Shown: positions 43,351-52,766 of the stretch, piece by piece
How the letters are laid out: each line of letters opens with the position of its first letter
Numbering within the stretch: position 1 is the stretch's first letter
Assembly: GCA_964502145.1 (NCBI GenBank)
Contig: CAZCVI010000014.1
Span: 42,024 to 106,023 of the forward strand
Source: CAZCVI01 sp964502145
Lineage (GTDB): Bacteria; Acidobacteriota; Aminicenantia; UBA2199
Length of the DNA stretch: 64,000 nucleotides
Direction: 5' to 3'
Notes under the pieces: model-generated
Told to the model about the DNA's origin: nothing
Seen by the model: only the letters and a program-made list of their open reading frames with translations
Database searches by the model: none
Position numbers and translations under genes: made by a program

Positions 43351-44076
43351 TTATTGGTTCACGCAGGCTTTTAATTGCGCGATGATACCGAGATTAATAG
43401 CCACGCCCATGTCGACGACGCGGTAAAAAATCTCCTTGGGGATCGGTTTGGCTTCGCCAAAAGCCTGGATTTCAACGATATTTCCCTTTTCCGAGGAGAC
43501 AATATTAATATCGGAATCAATGGTGGAATCTTCGTCATAATCCAAGTCGACCAGTATAGTGTCGCCTTTAACGCCAATAGCCACGGCAGCGATGTATTCG
43601 AGTTCGGGCATATGGGGGATGATATTATTGTAAACCATATAACGCAATGCTTTGGCCAGGACAATCATGCCGCCGTTAATAGAGGCACACCGGGTGCCAC
43701 CATCGGCTTGGATGACATCGGTGTCAATGTGGATGGTTTTACCATCAATCTTTTTCAAATTAAAGGTGGTGCGCAAAGCGCGGCTAATAAAACGCTGAAT
43801 CTCAATATTACGGTTATTCACGCGCTGTCGTTCGCGTTCGGAACGCTGTTTGCTCCCAGTAGAACCGGGCAACATGCCATACTCGCAGTCAACCCACCCG
43901 GAATTGCTGTTCTTTAAAAAATACGGGACGCGCGATTCATAAATAGCGGTACATACAACCCGCGTCTGACCCTGCTCAACCATCACGGAACCGGTTACAT
44001 TCTTGATATAATCGGGTGTTAAAATAATGTCGCGTATATGATCGGCAGGACGATTGGATTTTCTTGGTGATGTCAT
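43351..44076 (-). CDS. rph: Ribonuclease PH
   Basis: 241 residues, normal length. Motifs: GQTRVVCTAIYE, CEYGMLPGSTGSKQRSERER, RNIEIQRFISRALRTTF, DTDVIQADGGTRCASINGG. It trims tRNA 3' ends by phosphorolysis. ATGA overlap with lpxL upstream and AGGAGG ribosome site. Its presence inside an envelope operon probably reflects only co-expression. Confidence 0.96.
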   Translation of the reverse strand: MTSPRKSNRPADHIRDIILTPDYIKNVTGSVMVEQGQTRVVCTAIYESRVPYFLKNSNSGWVDCEYGMLPGSTGSKQRSERERQRVNNRNIEIQRFISRALRTTFNLKKIDGKTIHIDTDVIQADGGTRCASINGGMIVLAKALRYMVYNNIIPHMPELEYIAAVAIGVKGDTILVDLDYDEDSTIDSDINIVSSEKGNIVEIQAFGEAKPIPKEIFYRVVDMGVAINLGIIAQLKACVNQ

Positions 44077-45053
44077 TCTATATTCCTCCCTGGAATGGGT
44101 GATGGTATTTTAGACAGCGTGGACAGCAGTCGCTTTGATTTTTTAGGGGTGGCTTTCCAGCGATTGTGGAACCAGAGCCATTGCTCGGGGTATTGACGGA
44201 CCTGCGATTCAATAATAGCGGTGCAAAACTGGGTCAATTGCACGATACTCTCCTCGGTAGTGGCGGAAGGAGTACAAATAGCAGTGGCGTCGAGTTCTTC
44301 CTGGAATGCCAGCACGATACGATCGGCTTCATAATGTAAAAACAAGGGCAGAACGGGTATATTCTTCTTTAACAATAATCGCGACACAGACGGCACGGCA
44401 CTGACAAGCTTGCCGAAATATTCGACAAAAACAGCTTCACGATCAATGGTATTTTGATCAATCAATAAATAGACAATGCCGTTTTCCGCGAATCTTTTGA
44501 GCATGGCGCGGGCCGCGACTTTCTTATCAATGATCTGGGAGCCCATAAATTCCCGGAACGCGAGCACTTTTTTCTCCACCAGCGGGTTATCCATACGGCG
44601 GGCAATACTGCTCACTGGCAGGCCCAGTTTGCGGCTCAAGATATAGGGGATCAATTCCCAGTTCCCGAAATGGGCGGAAAACAATATAACCCCACGCCCT
44701 TTTTGCAGGGCTTGTTCGAGGTATTCTGCATGAGTGATCGTGATGGGTGGCATCAATTTTTCCGGGTTCTTTTTGACAAACAGACAGATGATGTCGACCA
44801 GGATAGAGGAAAAATGGCGGTAGATGTTTTTGCGCAGTTGTTCCAGTTCAGCCACTGTTTTTTCAGGGTAGGCGAGCTCTAAGTTCCGTTTTACAATCCC
44901 TGGAAACCGCTTGCTCAACTTGCCGAATAAGAAACGTAAGAGTCGTTTATTAAATTTCAAAAAAAACACGGGAGTTATCTTGATCAAAAAGACAAAGGCA
45001 ATAAATAACATGTATTCTAGGCGGTGTTTAAATGTGTTTTTCCTTTTCGGCAT
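44073..45053 (-). CDS. lpxL: Lipid A biosynthesis acyltransferase (LpxL/HtrB family)
   Basis: 326 residues. N-terminal membrane anchor (YMLFIAFVFLIKITPVFFLK). Catalytic H-x4-E motif in SAHFGNWELIPY, and later IVYLLIDQNTIDREAVFVEY and SRLLLKKNIPVLPLF. It adds secondary acyl chains to Kdo-lipid A at the inner membrane. It overlaps lpxK by 26 bases. Confidence 0.88.
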   Translation of the reverse strand: MPKRKNTFKHRLEYMLFIAFVFLIKITPVFFLKFNKRLLRFLFGKLSKRFPGIVKRNLELAYPEKTVAELEQLRKNIYRHFSSILVDIICLFVKKNPEKLMPPITITHAEYLEQALQKGRGVILFSAHFGNWELIPYILSRKLGLPVSSIARRMDNPLVEKKVLAFREFMGSQIIDKKVAARAMLKRFAENGIVYLLIDQNTIDREAVFVEYFGKLVSAVPSVSRLLLKKNIPVLPLFLHYEADRIVLAFQEELDATAICTPSATTEESIVQLTQFCTAIIESQVRQYPEQWLWFHNRWKATPKKSKRLLSTLSKIPSPIPGRNIE

Positions 45054-45999
45054 GGCTCCAAATCAAACGCATTAGATCAATGTTACATTTTATCCTATTT
45101 CGTGCATAAATGAAAGGGATGAGCTGTAATTTATAGGGAAAAATCTTCATAAAATCTTTTTCCGTGCAGACGAGGTAGCGGGCATGGTGGTGTTGTCGCC
45201 ATTGGTCGAGTTCTTCCAGATCGGCTTTGGAAAAGGGGAAATGATCGCTGAACGCTTTAAACGCAATGGGAAAAAAGGGATTCAAATCCTGTTGAAAGCG
45301 GGCGTTGTCTCCAAGCGCAGCAAACGCAACGAACCGTTGGCCACGGATATCAATGGGCAAACCAGTACTGTCATAAAACCCTGCCAATTCAAAAGAATAC
45401 CCACCATAATTAGGTCCGATTTCTGGAGAATTCAAAACCAAAACAATATCCTCGCGTTTTTTCAAGCACTTAAAGTGCCGTAAATAATAATAGGGATGAC
45501 TGGGATTGATGAGCATAATTTTCAGGTTCTTGTGGATATGAGAGCTTTGGAAGCCATCATCGAGCACGATGAATCTAATCCCGGCAGCACTGGCGCGGCC
45601 AATTGCATCCTGGCGGTTGTGGCCAACATACACATGCTGCCGGGGGAAACGGCGTGCAAACAACAATACTTCATCGCCGACTTCGGCGGCAGTATGTAAA
45701 TCGGTCACGCGGGTAGCCACGGTTTCTTTTTCCAGCTTGGACTTATAACCGCGGGTCACAATGGCAAAATTCACGCCTTGGGATTCTAAAAAAGTGCCGA
45801 TAGCCAACACCAAACTGGTTTTACCAGTGCCACCAAAGGATAAATTATCCACAGAAATAATAAATGTGCCGGGAAATGTTTTGCAAGACAACGCTTTTAA
45901 AGTAAGAGAAAGGAAGGAGACACTTTTGAATAGCAGAGAGAGGCCATTCAAAAAAAAGGTTTTTAGCCAATCAAAAGCTGAATTTCTTTTAAGATGCAT
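45028..45999 (-). CDS. lpxK: Tetraacyldisaccharide 4'-kinase
   Basis: 323 residues, family-typical. P-loop in SFGGTGKTSLVLAIGTFLES; also IVTRGYKS, VGDEVLLFARRFP, VYVGHNRQDAIGRA, FIVLDDGFQSSHIHKNLKIM and CTEKDFMKIFP. It phosphorylates the lipid A disaccharide. The start overlaps the end of the Kdo transferase gene, which supports a joint transcript. Confidence 0.94.
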   Translation of the reverse strand: MHLKRNSAFDWLKTFFLNGLSLLFKSVSFLSLTLKALSCKTFPGTFIISVDNLSFGGTGKTSLVLAIGTFLESQGVNFAIVTRGYKSKLEKETVATRVTDLHTAAEVGDEVLLFARRFPRQHVYVGHNRQDAIGRASAAGIRFIVLDDGFQSSHIHKNLKIMLINPSHPYYYLRHFKCLKKREDIVLVLNSPEIGPNYGGYSFELAGFYDSTGLPIDIRGQRFVAFAALGDNARFQQDLNPFFPIAFKAFSDHFPFSKADLEELDQWRQHHHARYLVCTEKDFMKIFPYKLQLIPFIYARNRIKCNIDLMRLIWSHAEKEKHI

Positions 46000-47231
46000 T
46001 CCAAGGACCCCCTGCGACAGGAAACGGCATGAATAGCGTTAGTGGTGATGGTAGCGCGGTTGATTTCGCCCTTTAGCCATTGGTTTAGCCAGAGGAAACA
46101 TGTTTCCTGGTTGTGTATAATGTGATAGACTCCTTTTTGAACCAGTTCGTCACCGATATCAGGAAAATTGTTGTAATGGGGTCCGCCCAAGATAGCTTTG
46201 CCCAGCACGGCTGGTTCGTACAGGTTATGACCGCCTGTTTTGGGGTCTAACGTGCCGCCCATAAACACGATATCGGTCACCTTGAGTACAGGAAAGAGGT
46301 AGCCCATACGATCAAAGATCAATGTGCGGGAAGTTTGGGTATCTGCGGGTATTTTGCTCCAGGTAGAGAATTCTACCTGGTGTTCGGCCAGTAGTTTTTC
46401 AATGGCACTGACGCGTTCGAGATGTCTGGGCACAATAATAAAGAAAAATGCCGCGCTCATGTGTTTGATTATGGGAGCCAGGAACTGTTCATCAATGGCA
46501 TGGCTGCTGGCAATAGTCACTATGGGTCGGCCAGATGTTTTGATGTGTAATACGTCCAGGATTTCCTGTTCTGGTGGTAGGTTCGTTTGGCTGATAAATG
46601 CTTCATCAGCCTTAATATTACCGCAAACCATTATTTTTTCCGGGGCAATGCCCAGCGCGATGAATCGTTCTTTGTACAGTTTAGCTTGCACGAGATAGCG
46701 GTGCAGTTTGGAGAAAATATGTTTCATAAAAAACAAACCGTAGCGGTATCGTGCGAATGCGACTGTCGACATGCGCCCATTGATGAGGATGATGGGAATT
46801 TTTTTCCGGTGCAGAATAGAAACCCAGTTGGGCCACAGTTCCAATTCGTTTAATACGAGCATACAGGGATTGATATTCTTGATAAAATGCCGGATAGTAA
46901 AAGAAAAATCAACAGGAGCAGGAATCACGATGATGTCAGGGAACTCTTGTTTGGCGCACCGATATCCAGTAGGAGTGGTCACAGACAAAACAATTTCCAT
47001 GTTCTTTAGAGCGTGCAGGTTTTTCAGTTTTTCGACCAATTGTCGCAAGCTACGCACTTCGCCAACGGAAACAGCATGTATCCACAAGCGTTTTTGGGCG
47101 GATGGAGAAATATCAGGACGGAAGCGGTGTGAAATCATTTGACGGTACTCTTTTTTGAGAAAAACCTTTGCACCCCAGAAAGGCAGAGTAAGAATAAGCA
47201 CAATAATGTATAGGAAGTCAAAAAAGAGCAT
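45963..47231 (-). CDS. waaA: 3-deoxy-D-manno-octulosonic acid transferase
   Basis: 422 residues. N-terminal membrane anchor (LFFDFLYIIVLILTLPFW). Motifs: IWIHAVSVGEVRSL-type (catalytic Glu in SVGEV), LSVTTPTGYRCAKQ, NELELWPNWVSIL, CGNIKADEAF, VFMGGTLDPKTGGHNLYEPA. It transfers Kdo to lipid IVA at the inner membrane. First gene of the envelope operon; a TATAAT-like box lies about 15 bases ahead of the ATG. Confidence 0.94.
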   Translation of the reverse strand: MLFFDFLYIIVLILTLPFWGAKVFLKKEYRQMISHRFRPDISPSAQKRLWIHAVSVGEVRSLRQLVEKLKNLHALKNMEIVLSVTTPTGYRCAKQEFPDIIVIPAPVDFSFTIRHFIKNINPCMLVLNELELWPNWVSILHRKKIPIILINGRMSTVAFARYRYGLFFMKHIFSKLHRYLVQAKLYKERFIALGIAPEKIMVCGNIKADEAFISQTNLPPEQEILDVLHIKTSGRPIVTIASSHAIDEQFLAPIIKHMSAAFFFIIVPRHLERVSAIEKLLAEHQVEFSTWSKIPADTQTSRTLIFDRMGYLFPVLKVTDIVFMGGTLDPKTGGHNLYEPAVLGKAILGGPHYNNFPDIGDELVQKGVYHIIHNQETCFLWLNQWLKGEINRATITTNAIHAVSCRRGSLECILKEIQLLIG

Positions 47232-47284
47232 TACCTATTATATCACATTTTAGCTCTTTTTGCCTGTTGGTGGTTTGTTTTTTT

Positions 47285-47440
47285 CCACAGATTACACAGA
47301 TTAAAATGATTATCCAGATTAAAAAAGTTTTTTTAAAAAAGTCAGTTTTTAATCAGTCCAATCATTTTAATCTGTGTAATCTGTGTTCTTCTTTTACTAT
47401 GCTTCGCTATTCATCTCATTCATCCCGTTCATCTTTTCGA
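47285..47440. repeat. ACAGATTAC hairpin (F2) plus GATGAATGA 9-mers reaching into a gene end
   Basis: Left arm CCACAGATTACACAGATTAA (47285 on) and right arm TTAATCTGTGTAATCTGTG (to 47385) form a stem of about 27 bp. Next to it, at 47400-47440, the minus strand reads GATGAACGG, GATGAATGA, GATGAATAG, again 9-nt units. These are the last codons of the dehydrogenase gene. Confidence 0.8.
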
Positions 47441-48299
47441 ATACTTTATATAGTCCTTGGGTGCCCAGGTTTTCGTGGCCCAGGGCTATGGCAGCGACAT
47501 AAAATTGATGGGCTTGCGCCAGACCGGGTAATGAGAGTTTCATTCGTTGTGCTTCTTTGAGAGCAATGCCCATATCTTTCACGAAGTGTTTGATGAAGAA
47601 GCCGGGATCGAAGTTCTTTTTTATGATGCGGCGGCCCAGGTTATTGATGGACCATGAAGCGGCAGCTCCTTTCCCTACAATATCAATCATGGCGTCCGGG
47701 TCCAGTCCTGATTTTTGAGCATACAACAAGGATTCCACTGTGCCAATCATAGAAGAAGCAATGAGAATCTGGTTGCACATTTTGGTATGCTGTCCGCAGC
47801 CAGCAGAACCCATTAACGCGATATTTTCGCCCAGCAAAGCGAAGAGGGGCAGAACTTTTTTAAATGTGTCTTGTTCTCCGCCTACCATAATGGCCAATTT
47901 CGCTTCTCTGGCGCCAATATCGCCGCCAGAAACGGGCGCATCCAAGACAGTAATTCCTTTTTGTGCGGCGGCTGTAGCGATTTCGCGGGCCAGAGCAGGT
48001 TCTGAAGTGGTCATATCGACCAGCACGGTGCCGGGTTTGGCATTTTCGATAATACCGTTGGCACCGAGGTAAACGGATTCTACATCTTGGGGATAGCCGA
48101 CCATGGTGAAGATAATTTCTGCGTTTTCCGCTACTTGTTTCGGTGTGTCGCAACCGTGTGCGCCTTTTTCCAGCAGGCTGGTCGTTTTATTTTGCGAGCG
48201 ATTGTAAACGTAAACCGTGTATCCAGCATCCAGTATGTGACCGCACATAGAGCGACCCATCACGCCGGTGCCTATCCAACCAATAGTTTTAAAAGACAT
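47397..48299 (-). CDS. NAD(P)-dependent beta-hydroxyacid dehydrogenase (3-hydroxyisobutyrate dehydrogenase family)
   Basis: 300 residues. Rossmann motif GWIGTGVMGRSMCGHIL, substrate motif DAPVSGGDIGAREAKLAIMV, catalytic Lys in GCGQHTKMCNQI, and FFIKHFVKDMGIALKEA. The family oxidises beta-hydroxyacids or reduces short semialdehydes, such as tartronate or succinate semialdehyde; the exact substrate cannot be told. The C-terminal MNGMNEMNSEA is encoded by a 9-nt micro-repeat and is not a family feature. AGGAGG ribosome site; 17 bases downstream of the response regulator. Confidence 0.9.
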   Translation of the reverse strand: MSFKTIGWIGTGVMGRSMCGHILDAGYTVYVYNRSQNKTTSLLEKGAHGCDTPKQVAENAEIIFTMVGYPQDVESVYLGANGIIENAKPGTVLVDMTTSEPALAREIATAAAQKGITVLDAPVSGGDIGAREAKLAIMVGGEQDTFKKVLPLFALLGENIALMGSAGCGQHTKMCNQILIASSMIGTVESLLYAQKSGLDPDAMIDIVGKGAAASWSINNLGRRIIKKNFDPGFFIKHFVKDMGIALKEAQRMKLSLPGLAQAHQFYVAAIALGHENLGTQGLYKVFEKMNGMNEMNSEA

Positions 48300-48316
48300 A
48301 AGACCTCCTATAGTAA

Positions 48317-49012
48317 TTATGGCAGATGAAATTGCAGTAGTTTCATTTCCCGGAGCACCAGTTGCATTTCAGCCAGTGTTTGTTCCCGGGTGCCGGTTCT
48401 TTGATTGAGCAATTCTTTGGATTCCTCCAGAATGTCGTGCAGTCTTGATGCGCCTACATCTGCCGTTTTTAAGGTAATAGTATCCAATTGACCGATTGGC
48501 AACAGCTCCATTTTTTTGACCAGTCGTTCCAATAGAATGATCTGTTCAGCTAATAAAGGCTTGAAGACTTTGACCAATTCCGAATACGTATGGCGGTCCA
48601 TGCGGGTGGTTAGGACGAGGTCGGAATATTGCTGTAGGACAGGTGTTTCGTTCTCCATGATCCGTTCGATCTTTTTCATCAATTGCAAGGGATTAACCGG
48701 TTTGATCACATAGTCGCGGCAACCCAGTTTGACGGCTTGTTTGACCGTGTCCACATCGGCACGAGTAGTGCTCATGATCACGGGAATCTTCTGAAACTCC
48801 CGGGCACTTTTCATGCGTTGCAGCATTTCCAGCCCATCCATATCCGGCATCATGATATCCGAAATCACCAACAGAATTTCAGGTGATGCGGAAAGGCGGG
48901 AGAGGGCACTATGCCCATTTTCCGTCACATAATACGAATACCCGTATCTTTTTAAGGTTAGTTCAATGATACGGGACGATGTTTTGTCATCCTCGACTAT
49001 CAAAATACTCAT
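48317..49012 (-). CDS. Response regulator with helical output region
   Basis: 231 residues. Receiver domain 1-120 (ILIVEDDKTSSRIIELTLKR, phospho-Asp in LLVISDIMMPDMDGLEM, Lys in DYVIKPVNPLQL). The remaining about 105 residues are helical, with no HTH or enzyme motif (LAEQIILLERLVKKMELLPI, ...LAEMQLVLREMKLLQFHL). Probably acts by protein contact. AGGAG ribosome site. No kinase gene adjacent. Confidence 0.88.
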   Translation of the reverse strand: MSILIVEDDKTSSRIIELTLKRYGYSYYVTENGHSALSRLSASPEILLVISDIMMPDMDGLEMLQRMKSAREFQKIPVIMSTTRADVDTVKQAVKLGCRDYVIKPVNPLQLMKKIERIMENETPVLQQYSDLVLTTRMDRHTYSELVKVFKPLLAEQIILLERLVKKMELLPIGQLDTITLKTADVGASRLHDILEESKELLNQRTGTREQTLAEMQLVLREMKLLQFHLP

Positions 49013-49084
49013 CGGTGCTCCTGAATTTCTCTCATCTAAGAATTATACAGGATATCCTTCACTATTTCAAGATTTATCCTGCAA

Positions 49085-49243
49085 CCTGGATTCACCATCA
49101 TTTTTAAAACTACCACGGATAACCGCAGCAAGCTGGACTATCTGGACATACTGGACTTACTGGACAAGCTTGAAAAATCAAAGGTTTTGTGAAGTCCAGA
49201 TAGTCCAGATAGTCCAGTTTTTTCTGAAACTTGGCGGTGAATC
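49085..49243. repeat. Long hairpin element with GGACTATCT 9-mers (E4)
   Basis: Outer ends CCTGGATTCACCATCA and TTGGCGGTGAATC. The left arm has GGACTATCT, GGACATACT, GGACTTACT, the right arm AGTCCAGAT repeated, all 9-nt spaced. It lies between the response-regulator gene and ligA, in their divergent promoter region. Confidence 0.85.
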
Positions 49244-49331
49244 AAAGTAAAAGAGAAAATTAGAAAGCAGGAAACTACCACTTGACCAATTTTTCTTTCT
49301 TCTTTATAATAAGCGCTATGGAGTCAGAAAA

Positions 49332-51374
49332 ATGGATATAAAAAAAAGCATGGAAGAATTGTCTGCCGAGTTACTGCACCACCAGTACCTCTATTATGTA
49401 AAGGCCGAGCCAGTCATTTCCGACCAGGAATACGATGGCCTGTTCGATAAATTATTGGCACTGGAAAAAGAATACCCAGAATACATCTCTCCGGTCTCCG
49501 CCACCAGCCGTGTGGGTTCGGACCTGGACAATACCTTCCCGGAAAAACCGCATACTATTCCAGTCCTCAGTCTGGATAAGGAGTACACGGCGGAAGGCTT
49601 GGAAAAATGGCTGATTAAAACAGCTTCCAACGCGGGGCAAGACCTAAGTTTCGTGGTGGAAGAAAAAATCGACGGAGCATCTATCGTGCTCTACTACAAA
49701 GATGGCAAGTTAGACTATGCACTGACCCGCGGTAACGGCATCATGGGCAATGATGTCACGGAAAATATCAGAACCATTCGCCAAATCCCCCTGATTATCA
49801 CGGAAACAGCCAACCTGGCAGTACGGGGTGAACTGGTGATTAAAAAAACGGATTTTGCAACCTATAACCAGACTTTTGATAATAAATACTCCAATCCCCG
49901 CAATTTGGCCGCAGGTTCAATGCGCAACAACAAATCCTCCATCGTGGCCAAAGTACCCATGAATATTTATGTTTATGAAGGCTTCTTTGAAAAAATCGCC
50001 ACCAATGACCATATTATCACATTGGCTCGATTAAAAGAACTCGGGTTCCGTATGAATCCCAATATTGGTTTCTTCTCCAATAACAGGGAAAAACTAGCAA
50101 TGGCGCAAAACAAACTGCCGGAAATTACCTGTGGCACGATTACCCAACTGTCAGAATACGTCCGCTCCCGCATGCAACTGCGTGAAACACTGGACCACGA
50201 GATTGATGGCATGGTGATCAAAGTAAATGAACTGGATGTACGCGACACATTGGGCTACACTTCCCACCACCCGCGCTGGGCGCTGGCGTTTAAATTCGAT
50301 GCACCTACTGCGGAAACAAAACTGCTGGATATCCAAATCCAGGTGGGTCGCAACGGCAGGGTCACGCCAGTGGGGATATTGGAACCGGTAAAAATTGCTG
50401 GCAGCACAGTGGCGCGCGCCACGCTCCATAACCAGGAATATATTGCCATGCTGGAACTGGGACTGGGTGATCAAGTGAGCATCTCCAAACGGGGCGATAT
50501 TATCCCGGCTGTAGAAGAAGTCTTGGAAAAGAACCCGGAAAACCCCACTATCTTCAAATTCCCGGAAACCTGCCCTTTCTGTTCCTCCACTCTGGAAAAA
50601 GACGGCGCCCACCACTTCTGCAAAAACCGGGAATGCCCAGAACGAAAAAAACGGGCCATCATTCACTTTGCAGGTAAAGACCAGATGGATATTGATACTC
50701 TGGGTGAAAAAACCATCGCTTTCCTGTTTGATAAAGGCTTCATCAAAACCTGTGCCGACCTTTATACATTTAATTACGACTTGCTGCTCAATGAGGAAGG
50801 TTTCAAGGAGAAAAAAATTGCCAATATCAAAGCGAGTATTGAAACTTCCAAACAGAAGCCCTTCCGCAAAGTACTAACTGCCCTGGGTTTCGATGGTCTT
50901 GGCACCTCGGCCAGTAGCGACCTGATGAAAAATGGTTTTCACAGCATGGAGCACATTATTCAAAAAGCCACCACGGGTTGTGTCGAGGATTTTTCCCATA
51001 TCGAGGGTTTTGGTGAAATCACGGCTAAATTATTGATTCAACACTTCACCGACCCCCAAAACCTCGCTCTGATCAATCAATTAAAAGAGATCGGCCTGAA
51101 CTTCTGCGAAGAACCCCCAGCCTCATCCACCTTATCAGCCAACTTACCATTCAAAAACCAAGTCTGGGTTATCACCGGTTCCTTCGAGAATTTCAATCCC
51201 CGTTCCAAAGCAGCAGAAGAGATCGAGAAGCGTGGTGGCAAAATCACCGGGGCGGTTTCTACCAAAACCACGCATCTGCTGTGCGGTGAAGCCTCCGGTT
51301 CTAAATTGGACAAAGCCAACGCATTAAATATCCCTATCATCTCAGAATCCGAGTTCCTGAAAATGCTGGAATAA
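49332..51374 (+). CDS. ligA: NAD-dependent DNA ligase
   Basis: 680 residues, typical. Adenylation domain with nucleotidyl-Lys in VEEKIDGASIVLYY; NAD-binding Ia domain at the N-terminus (HHQYLYYVKAEPVISDQEYD); OB fold with VGRNGRVTPVGILEPV; zinc finger CPFCSSTLE...CKNRECPER; helix-hairpin-helix repeats; BRCT domain at the end (NQVWVITGSFENFNPRSKAA). Essential replication and repair enzyme. Confidence 0.97.
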   Translation: MDIKKSMEELSAELLHHQYLYYVKAEPVISDQEYDGLFDKLLALEKEYPEYISPVSATSRVGSDLDNTFPEKPHTIPVLSLDKEYTAEGLEKWLIKTASNAGQDLSFVVEEKIDGASIVLYYKDGKLDYALTRGNGIMGNDVTENIRTIRQIPLIITETANLAVRGELVIKKTDFATYNQTFDNKYSNPRNLAAGSMRNNKSSIVAKVPMNIYVYEGFFEKIATNDHIITLARLKELGFRMNPNIGFFSNNREKLAMAQNKLPEITCGTITQLSEYVRSRMQLRETLDHEIDGMVIKVNELDVRDTLGYTSHHPRWALAFKFDAPTAETKLLDIQIQVGRNGRVTPVGILEPVKIAGSTVARATLHNQEYIAMLELGLGDQVSISKRGDIIPAVEEVLEKNPENPTIFKFPETCPFCSSTLEKDGAHHFCKNRECPERKKRAIIHFAGKDQMDIDTLGEKTIAFLFDKGFIKTCADLYTFNYDLLLNEEGFKEKKIANIKASIETSKQKPFRKVLTALGFDGLGTSASSDLMKNGFHSMEHIIQKATTGCVEDFSHIEGFGEITAKLLIQHFTDPQNLALINQLKEIGLNFCEEPPASSTLSANLPFKNQVWVITGSFENFNPRSKAAEEIEKRGGKITGAVSTKTTHLLCGEASGSKLDKANALNIPIISESEFLKMLE

Positions 51375-51508
51375 ATCAGAAACTGCTTCCGGTCAGCCAC
51401 CTTGTTCTGATATACATGTACATCACATTATGCTATCCAATCTAAAGAATCCAATAAAGTAATACTGTGGTCCAAGAAAAAGGTTACAATATAATAATAT
51501 AAAATATC

Positions 51509-51561
51509 AAAAATTTTTGCGGAGCTTTTTATAAAAAGCGACCCGCCGGAGGCATTCTTTT
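51509..51561. repeat. Intergenic hairpin element (copy B) downstream of ligA
   Basis: AAAAATTTTTG, hairpin GCTTTTTATAAAAAGC, then CCGCCGGAGGCATTCTTT: same layout as 4052-4113. It lies between the convergent ends of ligA and the aldo/keto reductase gene, so it may terminate either. Confidence 0.7.
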
Positions 51562-51591
51562 AATCTTTTTTTTTCTTACGCTCTATCATCC

Positions 51592-52584
51592 TTACCTGAA
51601 GTCTTCATCGGGTTTCGGTTTATTGCCCAGTATTTTTTCGATTTGGGTCATGATGTTGGGGGTGAGTTTATCTTTGGTTTCAATAGCTTTCATATTTTCG
51701 GAGACGTGTTCTGGTTGTGAAGCGCCAGTGATAATGGAGCTGACGTTGGGGTTTTTGAGGCACCAAGCCAGGGCCAGTTGGGATAAAGTGAGTCCCAGTT
51801 CTTCAGCCAGGGGCATCAATCTGCCGGTAATTTTAATTTTTGTTTTGGCTTCGTTGTCGGTGAATCGGGGTCGTAGCCATTGGTATCCGGGCAAGGAAGC
51901 GCGGGTATTTTCGGGCATATTGTGGTTGTATTTTCCGGTTAGGATTCCGCCAGCCAGTGGGCTAAAGGTGGTGGTGCCCAGTCCGAATTGGTGGTAAAGG
52001 GGGGTGTATTCGCTTTCCACGCGGTAGCGGTGGAACATGTTGTATTGGGGTTGTTCCATAGTGGGGGGGATGAGGTGTTCTTGGCGGGCGATAGCGTGGG
52101 CAGCGATGATTTCTGCGCGGCTCCATTCGCTGGTGCCCCAATAAAACGCTTTACCCAAATGGATCAGGTGATTCATAGCCCGAACAGTCTCCTCAAGCGG
52201 AGTATGGATATCGGGGCGGTGGCAATAAATCAAATCCACATAATCCAATTGCAAACGAGCCAGAGAAGCCTGGGTGCCTTCGATAATATGTTTGCGGGAG
52301 AGTCCACGATCATTGGGGCCATGTCCGCCCCAGAAAATTTTAGTGGAAATGACCAGATCGGAACGTTTCCAACCAGCACGTTTAAGGGACAGGCCAAGAA
52401 CTGTTTCGGCGCGACCGGCGGCGTATTCTTCGGCTGTATCAAAAAAATTCACGCCCGCTTCATACGCGGTTTTCAAACATTGGTAAGCGGTTTCTTGGCT
52501 GATCTGATCGCCAAACGTTACCCACGTACCGAGAGATAGAGCGGATACTTTTAATCCCGATGAACCTAAACTGCGATATTCCAT
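51592..52584 (-). CDS. Aldo/keto reductase (potassium-channel beta-subunit-like)
   Basis: 330 residues from ATG 52584; the bases GGAGGAAA just ahead are its ribosome site, so the ATG six codons earlier is not the start. Motifs: MEYRSLGSSGLKVSALSLGT, NFFDTAEEYAAGRAE (catalytic Asp and Tyr), DLVISTKIF (Lys), DYVDLIYCHRPD (His), FYWGTSEWS, ITGASQPEHV. NADPH-dependent carbonyl reductase of the KCNAB/YghZ group. Substrate unknown. Confidence 0.93.
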   Translation of the reverse strand: MEYRSLGSSGLKVSALSLGTWVTFGDQISQETAYQCLKTAYEAGVNFFDTAEEYAAGRAETVLGLSLKRAGWKRSDLVISTKIFWGGHGPNDRGLSRKHIIEGTQASLARLQLDYVDLIYCHRPDIHTPLEETVRAMNHLIHLGKAFYWGTSEWSRAEIIAAHAIARQEHLIPPTMEQPQYNMFHRYRVESEYTPLYHQFGLGTTTFSPLAGGILTGKYNHNMPENTRASLPGYQWLRPRFTDNEAKTKIKITGRLMPLAEELGLTLSQLALAWCLKNPNVSSIITGASQPEHVSENMKAIETKDKLTPNIMTQIEKILGNKPKPDEDFR

Positions 52585-52669
52585 ATGGATTTCCTCCTTC
52601 ATTTATGATTTTTGTTGCCGCCTAAAATATCTTCAGCAAATAATTTCAAACTTGTTATTGAGAGTGGCT

Positions 52670-52752
52670 TTAAGTTTGTGTCCAAAAAATGCCATTTTAT
52701 TAGACACAAACAGATTTGAGTATAGTGGACTGGACACAAACTTTTTATGTCT
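52670..52752. promoter_or_regulatory. Cluster of GTTTGTGTC motifs between the Fic and reductase genes
   Basis: AGTTTGTGTCCA (52671-52682), TTAGACACAAAC (52699-52710) and TGGACACAAAC (52731-52741): one motif in one direction and two in the other, about 30 bp apart. They lie about 85-170 bases ahead of the reductase start and just after the Fic gene end. Likely an operator cluster; the regulator is unknown. Confidence 0.5.
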
Positions 52753-52766
52753 CATCATAATCACTT

